Assembly: GCA_022495005.1 (NCBI GenBank)
Contig: JAGYXB010001045.1
Location: forward strand, 310,001-374,000
Direction of reading: 5' to 3'
From: Rhyacophila brunnea
Lineage: Eukaryota; Arthropoda; Insecta; Trichoptera; Rhyacophilidae
Length of the DNA: 64,000 nt
Part shown: one piece after another, positions 1 through 10,251 of the stretch
Layout: the number at the start of each line of letters is the position of its first letter
Numbering within the stretch: position 1 is the first letter of the stretch
The notes under the pieces: model-generated
Told to the model about the DNA's origin: nothing
Databases searched by the model: none
The model's input: the letters and a program-made list of their open reading frames with translations, nothing else
Position numbers and translations under genes: made by a program

Positions 1-98
1 CACTTACTATTAATTAAAACCTTTTATTCTCAGATAATTATAAAAAAAAACTGTACTAAACATTGTTAATGAAATTCCTATTTGTTCAATAATTAGAT

Positions 99-922
99 TT
101 AATGGCCCACATGCTCAGCGTACGTCAAAATGGAGCTTTTATGTTTTTTTCGATCCTGGACATTCCTTATACGTTGTAGATAATCTATTTACATAATTTT
201 GACGCCTAACCGAATACCTACCTAACCGATTTTTTTAATGGTACATGTTCAAACACGCGCATTACCATGATCTTACTTCCTACTTCATTTATCGTTTGTC
301 AATTTATGGCTACGGCCGTATGTTGTAGCTTAGCCACTGGGAAATGCCAATAAAAATGACGGATTTCAAAAAAATACTACCTTATTCTTAGGTCAATAAT
401 TATTATAAAGCAAACATTATTCATAGAATGTTTATCATATTTGAATGGTCAAAGACATAGCTTATAATAAATATCTTTAAAAGTATCTTTAAATGTGTAA
501 ATCTTGCCATTTTTTGAATAATAAAATGCCTAATTCTTGTCAAATTTGTGATCACAGAGATTGTCAATATATTTTTTTATTGTAAATATTTCACTATAAT
601 AATGTCGACATAAATTTTACTAATGGTTTTATAAATGCTTTTAAAATTATTAAATATAAAAAATCGTAACACCACTTCACATTGACGTACTGAAATATGA
701 CTATATTCTAAAACATTAGAGCGAGAAGTTTAAAAGAATACTATTTTATGTAATAAAAATAGTTTATGCAGTCATGAAATGTTTAAAATAAATACAAAGG
801 ATAATAAGGCTTCAAAATTATGTAAATAGATTATCTACAACGTTTAAGGAATGTCCATGATCATGCTTTGAAAATAGCATAAAAGCTCCATTTTGACGTA
901 CGCTGAGCATGTCCCCCCTTAA
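99..922. mobile_element. TTAA-flanked non-autonomous DNA transposon with long inverted ends
   Basis: The sequence at about 109-202 reappears reverse-complemented at about 813-912, sharing the motif ACATGCTCAGCGTACGTCAA and the continuation through the GTAGATAATCTATTTACATA segment. The arms are roughly 95-100 bp. TTAA tetranucleotides lie just outside both arms (99-102 and 919-922), which is the target duplication of piggyBac-type transposons. The outermost six bases differ between the ends (TGGCCC against GGGGGG when both are read inward). The interior has no transposase frame, so this is a MITE-like derivative. About 100 bp of the interior (around 230-330) resembles a segment near 41100-41230 in reverse orientation. 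The inverted arms are seen directly. The piggyBac assignment is an inference from TTAA. Confidence 0.7.
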
Positions 923-1595
923 AACTAGCGAACTAGAAAGACCGAAAGAATATTTTAATTATTATATATCAATAAAGGTAATAGATATTATTTGCATCTT
1001 TTATTATTTATCCTCATATAAAGGAGCTGAATGATTTGAAAATTATTGCACTAATACATCGTAGAAAAGTACATAATGATAAGCCTTGACACAGGGCCCT
1101 AGTCATTTACATACCTTGGTCAGGGGCTTGAGTAGGGCGGGTTTCAATGATTTAATTATTATAAAAACTGTAAAAATAGCTGTCAACAATAACAAAAGTA
1201 TCTATTATAGTATAAAAAAATAATCAAATAATATTGTGATAAATATGTACATATTATATTTAATTACCTACGCAAGCATTGCGCTGTAAAAATATATTTT
1301 AGAGATTATAATAGATTCAAATTATGAGAAAATTACTGAACCCTTTTCCGTGTTCGCAAGCTTTAAGGAAAAACCTGGGTCCCAAAATTAATGCAAAATT
1401 ACAATTTATTATCTACAGACAGCTGTGGCGAGTGACAAATACAATGTAATCTCGTTAAATTAGGCATAGTATCGTAAGTAACAAGCCACCCTTTTTTTTA
1501 TTTAAATAAATACATGTTAAGTACATAATATTATATAAGTTTGTATTTTACGAACCTTACAATGCGCCTAAACAACTGATTGATGGCTGGAATGG
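923..1595. other. No gene or clear repeat seen
   Basis: AT-rich sequence with no coherent reading frame, tRNA-like motif or repeat partner that I could find inside the window. Confidence 0.5.
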
Positions 1596-1597
1596 AA

Positions 1598-1878
1598 GAC
1601 CTGCGAAGACAAGGCGGCTATTGATGGTAGTTTATCATATGTATGTATTGAGGTGGTTAATTGTTACAATATGTTAACCGTCTAAACTGTCACAAAGTGG
1701 TTTGTTTTAACAGCCCCTCTCTTGGCTGTGTTAACTTTTAGAGCCAGATAGACAGTTTTGACAATTTAGACGCCTAATTTATTATAAAATAATACCTTGA
1801 TACGTAAATTAATACGATAAAGTGATAATATTTATCACTTTACCCCTCGATAGCCAGGGTGTTTATAGAATAGACTTA
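1598..1878. mobile_element. Hairpin MITE, CCGTCTAAACTGTCA family, copy 1
   Basis: The core is a hairpin. CCGTCTAAACTGTCA near 1678 faces its inverse (TTTTGACAATTTAGACG) near 1757-1773. Between them lie segments that match the copies at 28133-28427 and 58726-59028 in reverse-complement orientation, for example the TTTTAACAG and TGGCTGTGTTAA stretches. The outer arms include GGCGGCTATTGATGGTAGTT on the left and GTTTATAGAATAGAC on the right, both recognisable in copy 2. No coding capacity. Outer ends are approximate because this copy is diverged. Confidence 0.65.
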
Positions 1879-2114
1879 CTGGGTCGCAATATGAGTGTAA
1901 AAATACAATTTATTGCAACAATAATAACTAGATGCTATGCGAACGAGTAAGACAAAGATAGTACCAATAGATTTGTGTTATTGTCACAACAAATCAATAT
2001 GTATATTAATTTAATAAATGCGATGTTTGTTTATATGGAGTAAGATTCAAATAATAACTATGTGTCACACACCACTATGTAGAACTTTTCGGTTACATGT
2101 AAGTTGTACGTATG

Positions 2115-2453
2115 CAGTTCATCGTGGGACACTTATTCGTGAGCCACAGTACGTGAAACATGAGTTTGTATAACATTTGATCAAATGACGAGTTCTTCGT
2201 TGAACATTTCACCGTGGAATACATTTGTACGTATCTTACAATATGCGGCGATAGTTTGCAAATAGTACTGTTCCAATTAAATTAAGCCTAACCTAACCTA
2301 ACCTAACCTACTGAAGATATCTCCACATGTTGTAGCATACGTACATATATACTCCATGGTGAAATGTTCAACGAAGAACTCATTCGATTAAATGTTACAC
2401 GAACTCGTGTTTCGCGTACTGCGGCGCACGAATAAGTGTCCTGCGGTGAACTG
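2115..2453. mobile_element. Long palindromic element with telomere-type repeat in its loop
   Basis: The left arm (about 2115-2245) and right arm (about 2323-2453) are reverse complements over roughly 130 bp, with scattered mismatches. Shared blocks include GGACACTTATTCGTG, GAGTTCTTCGTTGAACATTT and TGTACGTAT. The spacer of about 75 bp carries the CCTAA array at 2287-2310. A shortened relative lies at about 10050-10115. I see no target duplication. The two overlapping short frames in the right arm are symmetry artefacts. This is either a foldback/MITE-type element or an inverted duplication. Confidence 0.75.
2287..2310. repeat. Telomere-type (CCTAA)n array
   Basis: Four tandem CCTAA units plus CCTA, i.e. 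TTAGG on the other strand, the common arthropod telomere unit. It lies in the spacer between two inverted arms and is far from any sign of a chromosome end, so it is an interstitial telomere-type repeat. Confidence 0.85.
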
Positions 2454-2459
2454 TATATA

Positions 2460-3230
2460 TACCAATTTCGGGATACGGAACTTTTTTGGGGTGCTGTGTT
2501 CGTTAAATGGCTTTGTAAGGACCAAAAGTCGAAGCAATTCGCTAACGAAAGTTTCATCATATACTCGCATTTAAGAGCGTTTGCCGAACTAGCTTTTAAA
2601 AACACTCGACTTTCGTATAAAAGCAAGGATGGTAAAGTGTAGTGAGAAACCCCTTTCTAAAAGTTAGTACGAGAAAGTCGTTTTAATTTAATTGCATGCA
2701 AAATATCTTACCTAAGAACTTAGATTATCGACCAGCGTTGTCCTATGAATTGGGATTAAGTCTTAACTCTGATGTTAAGAAAAACAAAATAATTATACGT
2801 AATTATAGTGGACAAAGAGGATAGCAGAACAGAAAAGTCATATTGCCATATTTAATACCTACTTAAAAATAGTATTCTAATGATCAGATGGTAATCTAGC
2901 ATCCTTGGGTAAAATACGCCATCTTGGTAAAATGGCAGTGTAACTAAAAAATATATTATATTTAGGAGGCAGATAAGAATAACAGAATTGACAACCGCAG
3001 TCATACCTACAGTTAAGTAGTAAACAAGGTGTATTAAATGACGACAGGTCCGCTCTAAATCCCACTGGATCAACGAACTCGATAAGTTATGAAGATGTAC
3101 GTGGTAGTGAAAAGCTGGAAACCATGGAGATTGAAGGTCTATTTCACACTTTATTTAAATTTAAGAAGGTATGTACGCATATTATAATATTATGATTTCA
3201 CTATTTATGTTTCAGTTAAGTTTAGCCACG
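2460..3230. other. No gene or clear repeat seen
   Basis: AT-rich stretch with only short overlapping frames of low-complexity composition. No recognisable domain, tRNA-like motif or repeat partner. Confidence 0.45.
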
Positions 3231-3234
3231 TCAT

Positions 3235-3345
3235 GGTTATTTATTTATGTATGTATTCTTATTTCCCATGTATTCTTTTATTCTTCCATTCTTTCGTTCG
3301 TTCGTCCGTTCGTTAATTAATTCATTCGTTTAATCGCCAATATGG
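3235..3345. repeat. TTCG/TTAT-type microsatellite tract
   Basis: Degenerate tetranucleotide repeats: TTTA/TATG units grade into TTCG units (CTTTCGTTCGTTCGTCCGTT), then ATTCATTCG. Confidence 0.8.
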
Positions 3346-3399
3346 TTGGTTACTTCAATGACATTAATATGGATGGAGCATCTGGAAAAAAATGACACT

Positions 3400-3605
3400 C
3401 ACTTTTTTGTCTGGCCTGCCGAATGGCATAATCTGTTCTAACGCCATTACAATAAGGGTGAAAATGCTCTAAATTCCCGATGCTTTTTGTCGGGTCTGCC
3501 GAATGGTTTGGTTCGAACGGGTTCGCTCAAATGAACATTGCCACTAGAAACACTGTTCTAACGCCATTACAATAAAGGTGATATTTCTATAAATTCACGA
3601 TGCGT
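3400..3605. repeat. Short imperfect tandem duplication
   Basis: CTGTTCTAACGCCATTACAA followed by AAGGGTGA and, further on, CGATGC occurs at about 3434 and again at about 3554, giving a period near 120 bp. A second shared phrase, CTGCCGAATGG, appears at about 3415 and 3496. No coding signal. The origin is unknown. Confidence 0.6.
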
Positions 3606-3744
3606 GATATCGCATAATGGAAATTGCGTGACGTCTACCTATATAATTATGTGCGAATGTCGATATGCGCGAATTTACTTGCTAGCTACTGTATTGGGTG
3701 CGTTGTCCATTAATAATGTCATTGGGTCAATTCGTTTATTAATT

Positions 3745-3960
3745 CATATTATATTCGTTCGTTAGTCCGTTCATTAATTCATTCGTTCGTTCAATCTTCC
3801 ATACGTTAATTCGTTCATTCATTCACTCATTTGTTCGTACGTTCATTTATAATTATGCATCTATTTAATTATGTACATATTTATTTATGTATTTAATTTG
3901 TTTACGTATGTATGTATCTATATATTTATTAATTTATTTATTTATTCATTCATTCAATAC
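3745..3960. repeat. Second tetranucleotide microsatellite tract
   Basis: Long degenerate run of TTCG, TTCA, TATG and TTTA units, similar to the tract at 3235-3345. The ~400 bp between the two tracts contain the tandem duplication. Confidence 0.75.
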
Positions 3961-4554
3961 TAATTGATATTATGTAATACATTGTATATTGAGACACAGA
4001 ATGCTGGTATGACTTGGAAAGACACGAGAAGGATGGCGAGCGATAGGGACTCTTAGAGGATTTGTGTCGTGTCCATAATACTTTCCACATGGTAAAAGAA
4101 GAAGTAGAAGAAGTAAATTTATTTTAACAACATAATAATATCTTTGTTTATTTCAATTAATACTATCAACAACGACACGAAAGAGAGCAATATTAAAGTG
4201 ACTCAAAGCTATAAATATTAACATTAAACGCCTAATTATATTGCCTTATTTTACGAATATTTGTATAGAATTGATTGGATTAATTATGGAATATCAGCGT
4301 ATAATAAATAGGTTGTCAAATATTTAATATCCATCTATTTAAGGCGCGCCTATTTAGAAATCAATGCTTTACAGAGAGAGCTTTATTATAAAAGCTAAAG
4401 TCGAGTTAATATTAATATTCATTAAAGGGTTAAAGCTCAGCAAACAATGGAAGCCGCTTATCAATCAACACTGAAAGTTTTAACAGATCATACTTTTAAC
4501 CAAAGAGGAAAAGTTTGTTTGGTCAATTTCAGAAATACACAATCGTTTCTAAGC

Positions 4555-4625
4555 TCCCTTATATTACACACATAATTTGAAAACACCCCAGAGAAATTTT
4601 TTGTATTCATGACACCGGTTAGTAA
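4555..4625 (-). mobile_element. Fragment of tRNA-headed repeat (tail part)
   Basis: ATAATTTGAAAACACCCC is followed by AGAGAAAT and then CATGACACCGG. This matches the minus-strand layout seen at 42663-42760 and 53860-53910: tail sequence, then the T-arm side of the tRNA-like head. Short and diverged. Confidence 0.45.
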
Positions 4626-4754
4626 TAATTATTAATTTAAAATAGGTACGATAAGCCGACTGTCAAATAATAACGAAATTTAGAAAGCGCTTCAGTGAGA
4701 ATAGTAAAAACTACTAGTTAACTTAGTCATATGTATATCATACATAATACATTT

Positions 4755-4960
4755 GCGGTTAGAACATAATAAATGCAAATCTCAAGAGGTGCGGGTTCAA
4801 ATCCAGTTGGGTGTTGTATTTTTTTCAAAAAGATTATTTTTGGTAGGTAGTTATATATTATTCTTTGATCTATTTTTAAATTATGTATCTTCAATTATTG
4901 ATAAAGAATAGTACATTCTCAAATGTTGTGAATTATTTGTTGAATATGAATAAAAAAGAG
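4755..4960 (+). mobile_element. tRNA-headed repeat, partial copy
   Basis: A tRNA T-arm-like block with a B-box (GGTTCAAATCC at 4794-4804) is followed by TTGTATTTTTTTC and the family tail. That tail ends in ACATTCTCAAATGTTGTG and AATTATTTGTTGAAT. The D-arm side of the head is degraded. The family is described at 8270-8522. Confidence 0.6.
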
Positions 4961-4965
4961 TTTGT

Positions 4966-5690
4966 TCTCTATATGTGTCGCTAGATTTCAAAATCAGCCA
5001 AGTCCATAATAGATGAATAGGAGAAAAACAGCTTTTTGTTTTCTTAAATACACAGTCACAAGGGTGAAAGTTTATATTATTTCGAGTATAGAATATTTAA
5101 AATTTATAAATTCCACATTTTGATAATGTAGAAATGTTAGAAAGCAGTAGTTCTTCAGCAATTCACAAAAAAGCAACAAATACCTAAAGGTGGACTTAGC
5201 TGATTTTGAAATATAGCGACGCAATAAGGTTGGCATCTGAATAAATCCCGGCAGGCTCAGTGCATTCAAAGTTATTATTTACAAGAATCCTATATTTATT
5301 AGTGTTGTAATAGGTTTTAAAAATGACCAAATTAGCCACCTTTCATGATTTTTTTATACTTTCACGTAAGAATTTCGGATTTAGATAAGATATTATTAAA
5401 GAATCTGAGACTTTCGGAGGGACTTTTTAAAACATAAGTCCACAATTTTATTCAATATTAGCGGTATTTTTTGTATTTTAAGAATAACTAGTTGGTTTTA
5501 ATGTTTGTTTCTTTTTTGAATTAGACAATCCATTTCAATTATTTGCTAAACCTCTTTTTACAATGAACGTAATAATATTAAGTATAATAATAATGTTGGA
5601 CACTTCATCATTTTTGTTAATATTACGTTGAGTGACTATCATCTTTCATGAGATCCCGACGAAAAAATAGTTGGTTGCTGTATAGTGTAA
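4966..5690. other. No gene or clear repeat seen
   Basis: AT-rich sequence. The minus-strand frame of 65 codons at 5072-5269 has no recognisable domain and compositionally biased residues, so I do not call it a gene. Confidence 0.45.
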
Positions 5691-5692
5691 AT

Positions 5693-5938
5693 ACTTTTTT
5701 TTCCTACCATGTCCGATCCTAATAGGATCATATTCTGGGCCTCCACAGAGTAGATGTTTGTATTAACAGATTTTGTTTTTTACGAGAAATGGATGTCAGC
5801 CACTTGCTCAACCTATTAGGTCAATACCCTGACTCACACACAAATTGAAAAACAATATGTGTACTTACCAGATCCAGGATTCAAACCAGGGACTCACGGC
5901 GTGATAGTCCAACGCTTAAGCCGCGCGGCCACCGTGGG
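5693..5938 (-). mobile_element. tRNA-derived SINE (family S), near full length
   Basis: Read on the minus strand, the head at about 5935 shows an A-box-like GTGGCCGCGCGGCTTAAGCG and a B-box-like GGTTTGAATCC. The body ends at GGATCGGACATGGTAGG and an A-rich tail (T run at 5692-5702 on the plus strand). The same order recurs at 17766-18008 and 35271-35522, with partial copies at 20578-20770 and 11846-12050. Internal pol III boxes, a fixed ~230-bp body and an A tail are what a tRNA-derived SINE shows. It needs a LINE partner for mobility, which I cannot assign. Confidence 0.85.
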
Positions 5939-6116
5939 TGAATAGTTAAGTTTTTAAATATATTTCGATGATTTTGGTGCATTTTAGAAGTTATAGATCA
6001 TTACATCAGTTGTTTGTGATTAATGTTAAAAATCATCTATTCTACACAACTTCATACTTTTTACAAACATTCTTTTAAATTATATTATTAATACTATCGA
6101 CCGAAGGTACTTGATG

Positions 6117-6474
6117 GAATTTGAATTGAATTGAACTCGTAAATTTTGTACTATTCCATTTGAGTCGTTTTTTGTGACCCGGGTTTTGCCTTTACTATGT
6201 ACACTTACCAAAAGGAAAATATACACTGATACCGAAACTACTATCTCTAACAAATCAATACCTACAATAAAGTAGGTAAAAACTTTACTTTGTTGTTGTT
6301 GTTGGTTTGTTATATAAGTTAGAGTTAATTCTATTGGTTGTCAGTGTATTATTTGCGTTTTGGTGAGTGTAGATAGTGCTTGAAGATGCCAAAAGGCGAA
6401 ACACGGGTCGCAAAACACGACTCAAATAAAATAGTACAAAAAGTAAAACTATTAGAATTGAAATTCAAATTATT
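6117..6474. mobile_element. Inverted-repeat element immediately upstream of an RTE-like fragment
   Basis: The sequence from about 6117-6235 (AATTTGAATTG, TTTTGTACTATT, TTTGAGTCGT, GTGACCCGG, CACTTACCAAAA, ATACACTGA) returns inverted at about 6350-6474. Arms are ~100 bp and the spacer about 115 bp. The right arm contains a 31-codon frame from 6386 that is basic and lysine-rich, with no recognisable domain. No target duplication was identified. It is probably a MITE, abutting the retroelement tail at 6500. Confidence 0.65.
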
Positions 6475-6499
6475 ATAGTTTAATACAATGTATATGTCA

Positions 6500-7157
6500 C
6501 CATGTCGCCAAAAAGAGATCCTTATCAATGGCACTCAGCTCGAACAGGTGAAAAGTTACATCTATCTGGGACAACAAGTGTCTATTATAGATGGATGTAT
6601 ATTTGATGAAATTGTTCGCAGAGTAAAGCTAGGCTGGAGTGCTTTTGGCCGCCTGAATAATGTCTTCAAAAGTGACCTTCCACTGTGCCTAAAGCGCAAA
6701 GTGTTCAACCAGCGTGTGCTTCCCGTGATCACATATGCGTGTGAAACATGGACTCTAAGTAAAAGAGAGATCCAGAAACTTAGAGTAGCACAACGTGGTA
6801 TGGAGAGGTGCTTGATGGGCATAACGCAAAAAGACAAAAAGAGGAATGAGTGGATGAAGCAGAAGAGGGTTTGTGATGTAATAGAGTTTATTAAAAACCT
6901 TAAATGGAGATGGGCTGGACACATAGCTCGAAGAAGAGACAATCGTTGGACAAATCTAGTCATCCAGTGGTATCCAAGAAGTATAAAACTTCCGCAAGGT
7001 AGACCTAGAGGCCGCTGGATATAGTGAAATGATAAAGTTCTGCGGAAGTAGGTACGTAGCAACGCAATGCACAGGACCGAGAGAAGTGGAAGCACCTTGA
7101 AGAGCCCTTCATCCAGCAGTAGATAGATTCAGGCTGATGATGATGATGATGATATGT
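6500..7157 (+). mobile_element. RTE-like non-LTR retrotransposon, 5'-truncated 3' end
   Basis: The frame at 6488-7021 encodes the C-terminal part of a retrotransposon reverse transcriptase protein. Landmarks in order are the YLGQ motif, a VLPVITYACETWTLSKREI block typical of RT C-termini, and a terminal WRWAGHIARRRDNRW ... GRPRGRW module. The frame ends early: other copies read on through WID, while here TAG follows WI. Downstream come the conserved ATCCAGCAGT phrase and a (GAT)n tail at about 7133-7154, typical of RTE-type 3' ends. The upstream catalytic RT and endonuclease are absent. Relatives lie at 37312, 38021 and 41725. I cannot exclude another non-LTR clade with the same C-terminal module. 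Confidence 0.85.
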
Positions 7158-7159
7158 CA

Positions 7160-7960
7160 CCAATTGATGATATTATTATCTACATACCAATCGCATAAAA
7201 TTTACGTGATAGGTTCGAATGATGAATGAATGAAAAATACTAGATATGGCAATAAAAATACTAAGCTTGCAACAACACAATTCCTTTGAGAACCTGTCGC
7301 TTTTTAGTTTTATATGATCTTCCCAGGTTATATAGTAGCTTCATCGTATAGGTACGACCTGCAGATGATATAAATAGGCGCCTTTTGGTACGCCAAAATC
7401 CGGTTAGTCTTATTGCTCAGTCAAATAAAATAAATTACGCCATTTAATTAACATTATTTGGCATTACGTAGGGTGAGTGTAGTCCACAAGTCGGCGATTT
7501 GTCTCAACTGGTCTTTGGGGTTAAATAAAACTCCGGTCCGATCGGTGCCGCCACTGTAATCGCAAATGAAATTTGTTCATGGCAAACAATAATAATCGGA
7601 AGTTACACATTTCTGCGTAAAGTTTTAATTAAAATATCCCAAAAACGGCGCCCCCTCCGACATTCTACGCCACTGCCACGTGCCATTAGCGTGCAGTGAG
7701 TGAAAAAAGTTAAAAGGTAAATTGAAACCACAATAATTCATACCGACATTTTTCAATGTTCTATCACAGGGGTTGGTATATTGGCAGCTAAAAATTTACA
7801 TCATTCTAAAAGTAAATAGCAATATAATTCGACATAGAATTAAAAAATAACATGACTCCATATTTCTCTCTAGTAAAAGAAAAAATCGATATATTTAAAA
7901 TTATTATCATAATATTCAGTGGAATTTGGTCTTGACAATGCTTAATTCTTTGGATCAATA
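7160..7960. other. Intergenic; possible hAT right end at 7625-7672
   Basis: No gene. At 7625-7672 the sequence ends in TCTACGCCACTG, which inverted reads CAGTGGCGTAGA. That is a common hAT terminal motif, preceded internally by GGCGCCCCCTCC. I found no partner end or target duplication, so this may be a remnant or coincidence. Confidence 0.3.
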
Positions 7961-8130
7961 GGAAAAAATCTTTTTTGATAAAAGTAAGACACCCGCAGGA
8001 ATCGAACCTGCGTTTCTTGTGTATCGCGCCCTGTACATTACCACTATGCTACGACTACCAAGCTTAATTGCGACAAATTTTAACTATTGGCCTATTTAAT
8101 GCTTGCCCATAAGCGCTCTCCATATTGAGT
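7960..8130 (-). mobile_element. tRNA-headed repeat, well-preserved head
   Basis: On the minus strand (8060 down to 7989) the head carries a canonical A-box (TAGCATAGTGG) and a perfect B-box (GGTTCGATTCC), with the T stem GCAGG/CCTGC. It continues into GTGTCTTACTTTT, the family junction. The upstream flank (AATTGCGACAAATTTTAA on the plus strand) is shared with the copy at 42735-42850. The family tail is not evident on the downstream side. It resembles a tRNA, but the acceptor stem does not close properly, so it is a repeat and not a gene. Confidence 0.65.
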
Positions 8131-8269
8131 TACGGTAGGCGATCGAATTTTGTATTTTAAATTAAAGTATTTATTTCTTTAATTACTAACCGACGTCATG
8201 GATCACTCCAATATTTTCTGTTGTAACTTACTTGAACTTGCTTATAATTTTAATTAACAATTTCTTTTG

Positions 8270-8522
8270 TTCAACGAATAATTATTCACAAGATTTTAAG
8301 AATGTACCATACTAATTATTAAACATATGAAAGTGATGCACAGGGTAATGGTAATGCACAGGGTGCGATACCCAAGAGACGCAGGTTCAATTCCTGCCGG
8401 GTGTTTTACTTTTTTCGTTTTTTTTTATCGGCTATATTTTCTCACGAGTGTTTTCAGAATTATGTATGTTTAATAATTAGAACGGTACATTCTTAAAATC
8501 TTGAGAATTATTCGTTGGATAA
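8270..8522 (+). mobile_element. tRNA-headed repeat bracketed by ~60-bp inverted repeats (reference copy)
   Basis: The left end, 8270-8330 (TTCAACGAATAATTATTCAC, then AAGATTTTAAGAATGTACC and AATTATTAAACATA), is repeated inverted at about 8458-8520. Between them is a tRNA-like pol III head with the B-box GGTTCAATTCC at 8384-8394, then GGGTGTTTTACTTTTTT and a short linker. Other copies with left and right ends around the head are at 26278-26512 and, partly, 39113-39245. The right-end sequence alone recurs as the family tail elsewhere. The arrangement combines SINE (pol III head) and MITE (inverted ends) traits. It could also arise from two SINEs inserted head to head with loss of one head. Confidence 0.7.
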
Positions 8523-8534
8523 AAGAAATAGTTA

Positions 8535-9600
8535 AAAAAATATATGGTTGACATAAAATATATCATATTTATTTATGGCACTACAACTATTAATTGGTGG
8601 CCACCTTCAAAAACTTCCTCCATCCTGAACGATCCAGCACTAATACTCCCCAGTTGATATAGCATTCTTAAATATCTTGTGGCACTGTCCAGCCATCGGC
8701 CGTCTAGATGCTCTCTTGCCCTCGGGGGTTGCGGACATAGTCCGCCTTGCTAATATCTCCTACGGCATTATTTCGTAGCCTCAATACTACAACTAGATAA
8801 CTTGATTTTCACAGTTTTTGAGATAGCTATTGAATACGATTCTGCATTTCCTTTTCTAAAAAATGATAAAACTAGGTAACTAAGTCGGAAGTTCATGGGA
8901 ACTGTATTAATTTTGTGTTAACTTTAACTTTAAAAACATATATGCATTTAATAACTAAAATAATATATCTATAATATTCTTTCATACAATTGAACAATAT
9001 TTAATTTTTCCCAATAATTAGACAAGCACAATTTTCTATTTTTATTTTAAATAATAATTATTGCCTAGATTTATGCTAACCAAGTAAAGTTCAAATTTCA
9101 TTTTCCCAACAATAACCAAATCAGAGTTATTTAGTTGTAGTATTGAGGTGACTATACATGTGCATGGATGATTTAGCGTAGTTTCTGCATTTACTTGATC
9201 TTTTTAGTCCCACAAAGTACGTCGATAAATAATAGCAAATCAAAATTCATTGGGAATGCCACTCGATTATAACTTCCCGGTATGTCAGTATTTAAAACTC
9301 TGTATCGCTCAGCACAACATCTCATTCTACCGAGCTTCGGGCCTCGAAACAGTGACAAAACTCTTGTAACGTACTCTTGTACCGACTGTTTATATCGCAA
9401 CTAAAACACGCTCCTCCATTCAACGAAGCAACCATCAAATCTCGACTACAACCCCATGTAATTTTCTACAGCATTCTTGCACCTCTACAACGAGACCGCC
9501 AAAGTGGTGACCAGCGACATCTGAAGACCCGCCAAAAACTTTAAAATTAAGCTAACTAATAATACAATTGAAGATGACTTTGGATTATTAACAAATCAAA
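8535..9600. other. No intact gene; unidentified retroelement-like scraps
   Basis: At about 8600-8770, minus strand, a stretch ending in CTTCCTCCATCCTGAACG loosely resembles 55345-55505 (shared CTTGCCTTGCTAGTA-like and TCTTGC phrases). It may be an old retroelement 3' fragment. At 9400-9540 a less AT-rich stretch with AGTGGTGACCAGCGAC could be an LTR-element leader, which is only a guess. Nothing here supports a gene. Confidence 0.25.
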
Positions 9601-9604
9601 AACA

Positions 9605-10013
9605 AATTAAATTTTCTGTTGAATCATATAAACTTGACTTGACTAGCTTAAACGATCAAAAAAATTTATACTTGATAGAAATAATACTGAAATGTCATTT
9701 TGACATGTCATATTGATTTCCATAGTAACGCACGTATATATTAATAATTTAGTTGCTAGGACCACAGACCCCTAGCAACCAATAATGGTGTCAAAATAAC
9801 CTATCACACAAAACAGAATTAACTGAAAATGGATTCAATTCTACTTAAAAGTGGCTAAAAGTATTAAAAAATGCATTAGCATCGTGTTCTGATATATTCT
9901 AAATTTTCAAATGTCTAGCTAGTCGGGAAGTTAGTTAAAATCGATTGCAAGATTTGTACCGGATAAAGAACTACCGGACAAATAAGAATACGAGATAAGA
10001 AAAACGTTGTAAA
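9605..10013 (-). mobile_element. Family M hairpin-rich element, copy 1
   Basis: Minus-strand copy of the M repeat. Inward landmarks on the plus strand are CTGTTGAATCATATAAAC, CTTGATAGAAATAAT, ACTGAAATGTCATTTTGACA, ATAGTAACGCACGTATA, TTGCTAGGACC...CCTAGCAACC, and finally AAAAACGTTGTAA. No open frame of interest. The canonical subterminal AAAAAGTTCTTTTT hairpin is missing here, so one end is shortened. Confidence 0.85.
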
Positions 10014-10049
10014 ATATACAGAGATAATCCATGTCCGGAAACTTTACAT

Positions 10050-10115
10050 AATATGCAGTTCGTCGTATCACACTCCACCGTGAAATGTTGTATCGGAAAT
10101 ATATGGCCGTACTAT
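10050..10115. mobile_element. Rearranged fragment of the palindromic element at 2115-2453
   Basis: ATGCAGTTCGTCGTATCACAC matches the outer end of the left arm, and CTCCACCGTGAAATGTTG matches part of the right arm, with the intervening sequence missing. It shows the palindrome is a dispersed repeat and not a one-off inversion. Confidence 0.45.
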
Positions 10116-10251
10116 ATTAAAGACCCTCCAACCTTATTGGGTCTGTCTAAATAAAGCACGGTTCTTGTCAGTTTAAACTTTACATAAAGCCAGCAGCAAA
10201 CAAGTTTTGAAAATAGGCGATATAATTGTTGAGATATAGCCGTCTAATACA

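Noticed and set aside
2287..2310. True chromosome end
   Set aside because: Only five units, embedded between inverted arms with normal genomic sequence on both sides.
7625..7672. hAT element ending in the inverse of CAGTGGCGTAGA
   Set aside because: No matching opposite end and no 8-bp duplication found in the window. Noted only as a possible remnant.
7989..8060. Functional tRNA gene on the minus strand
   Set aside because: A- and B-boxes are good, but the acceptor stem does not close and the sequence continues into the repeat family's junction, so it is a repeat head.
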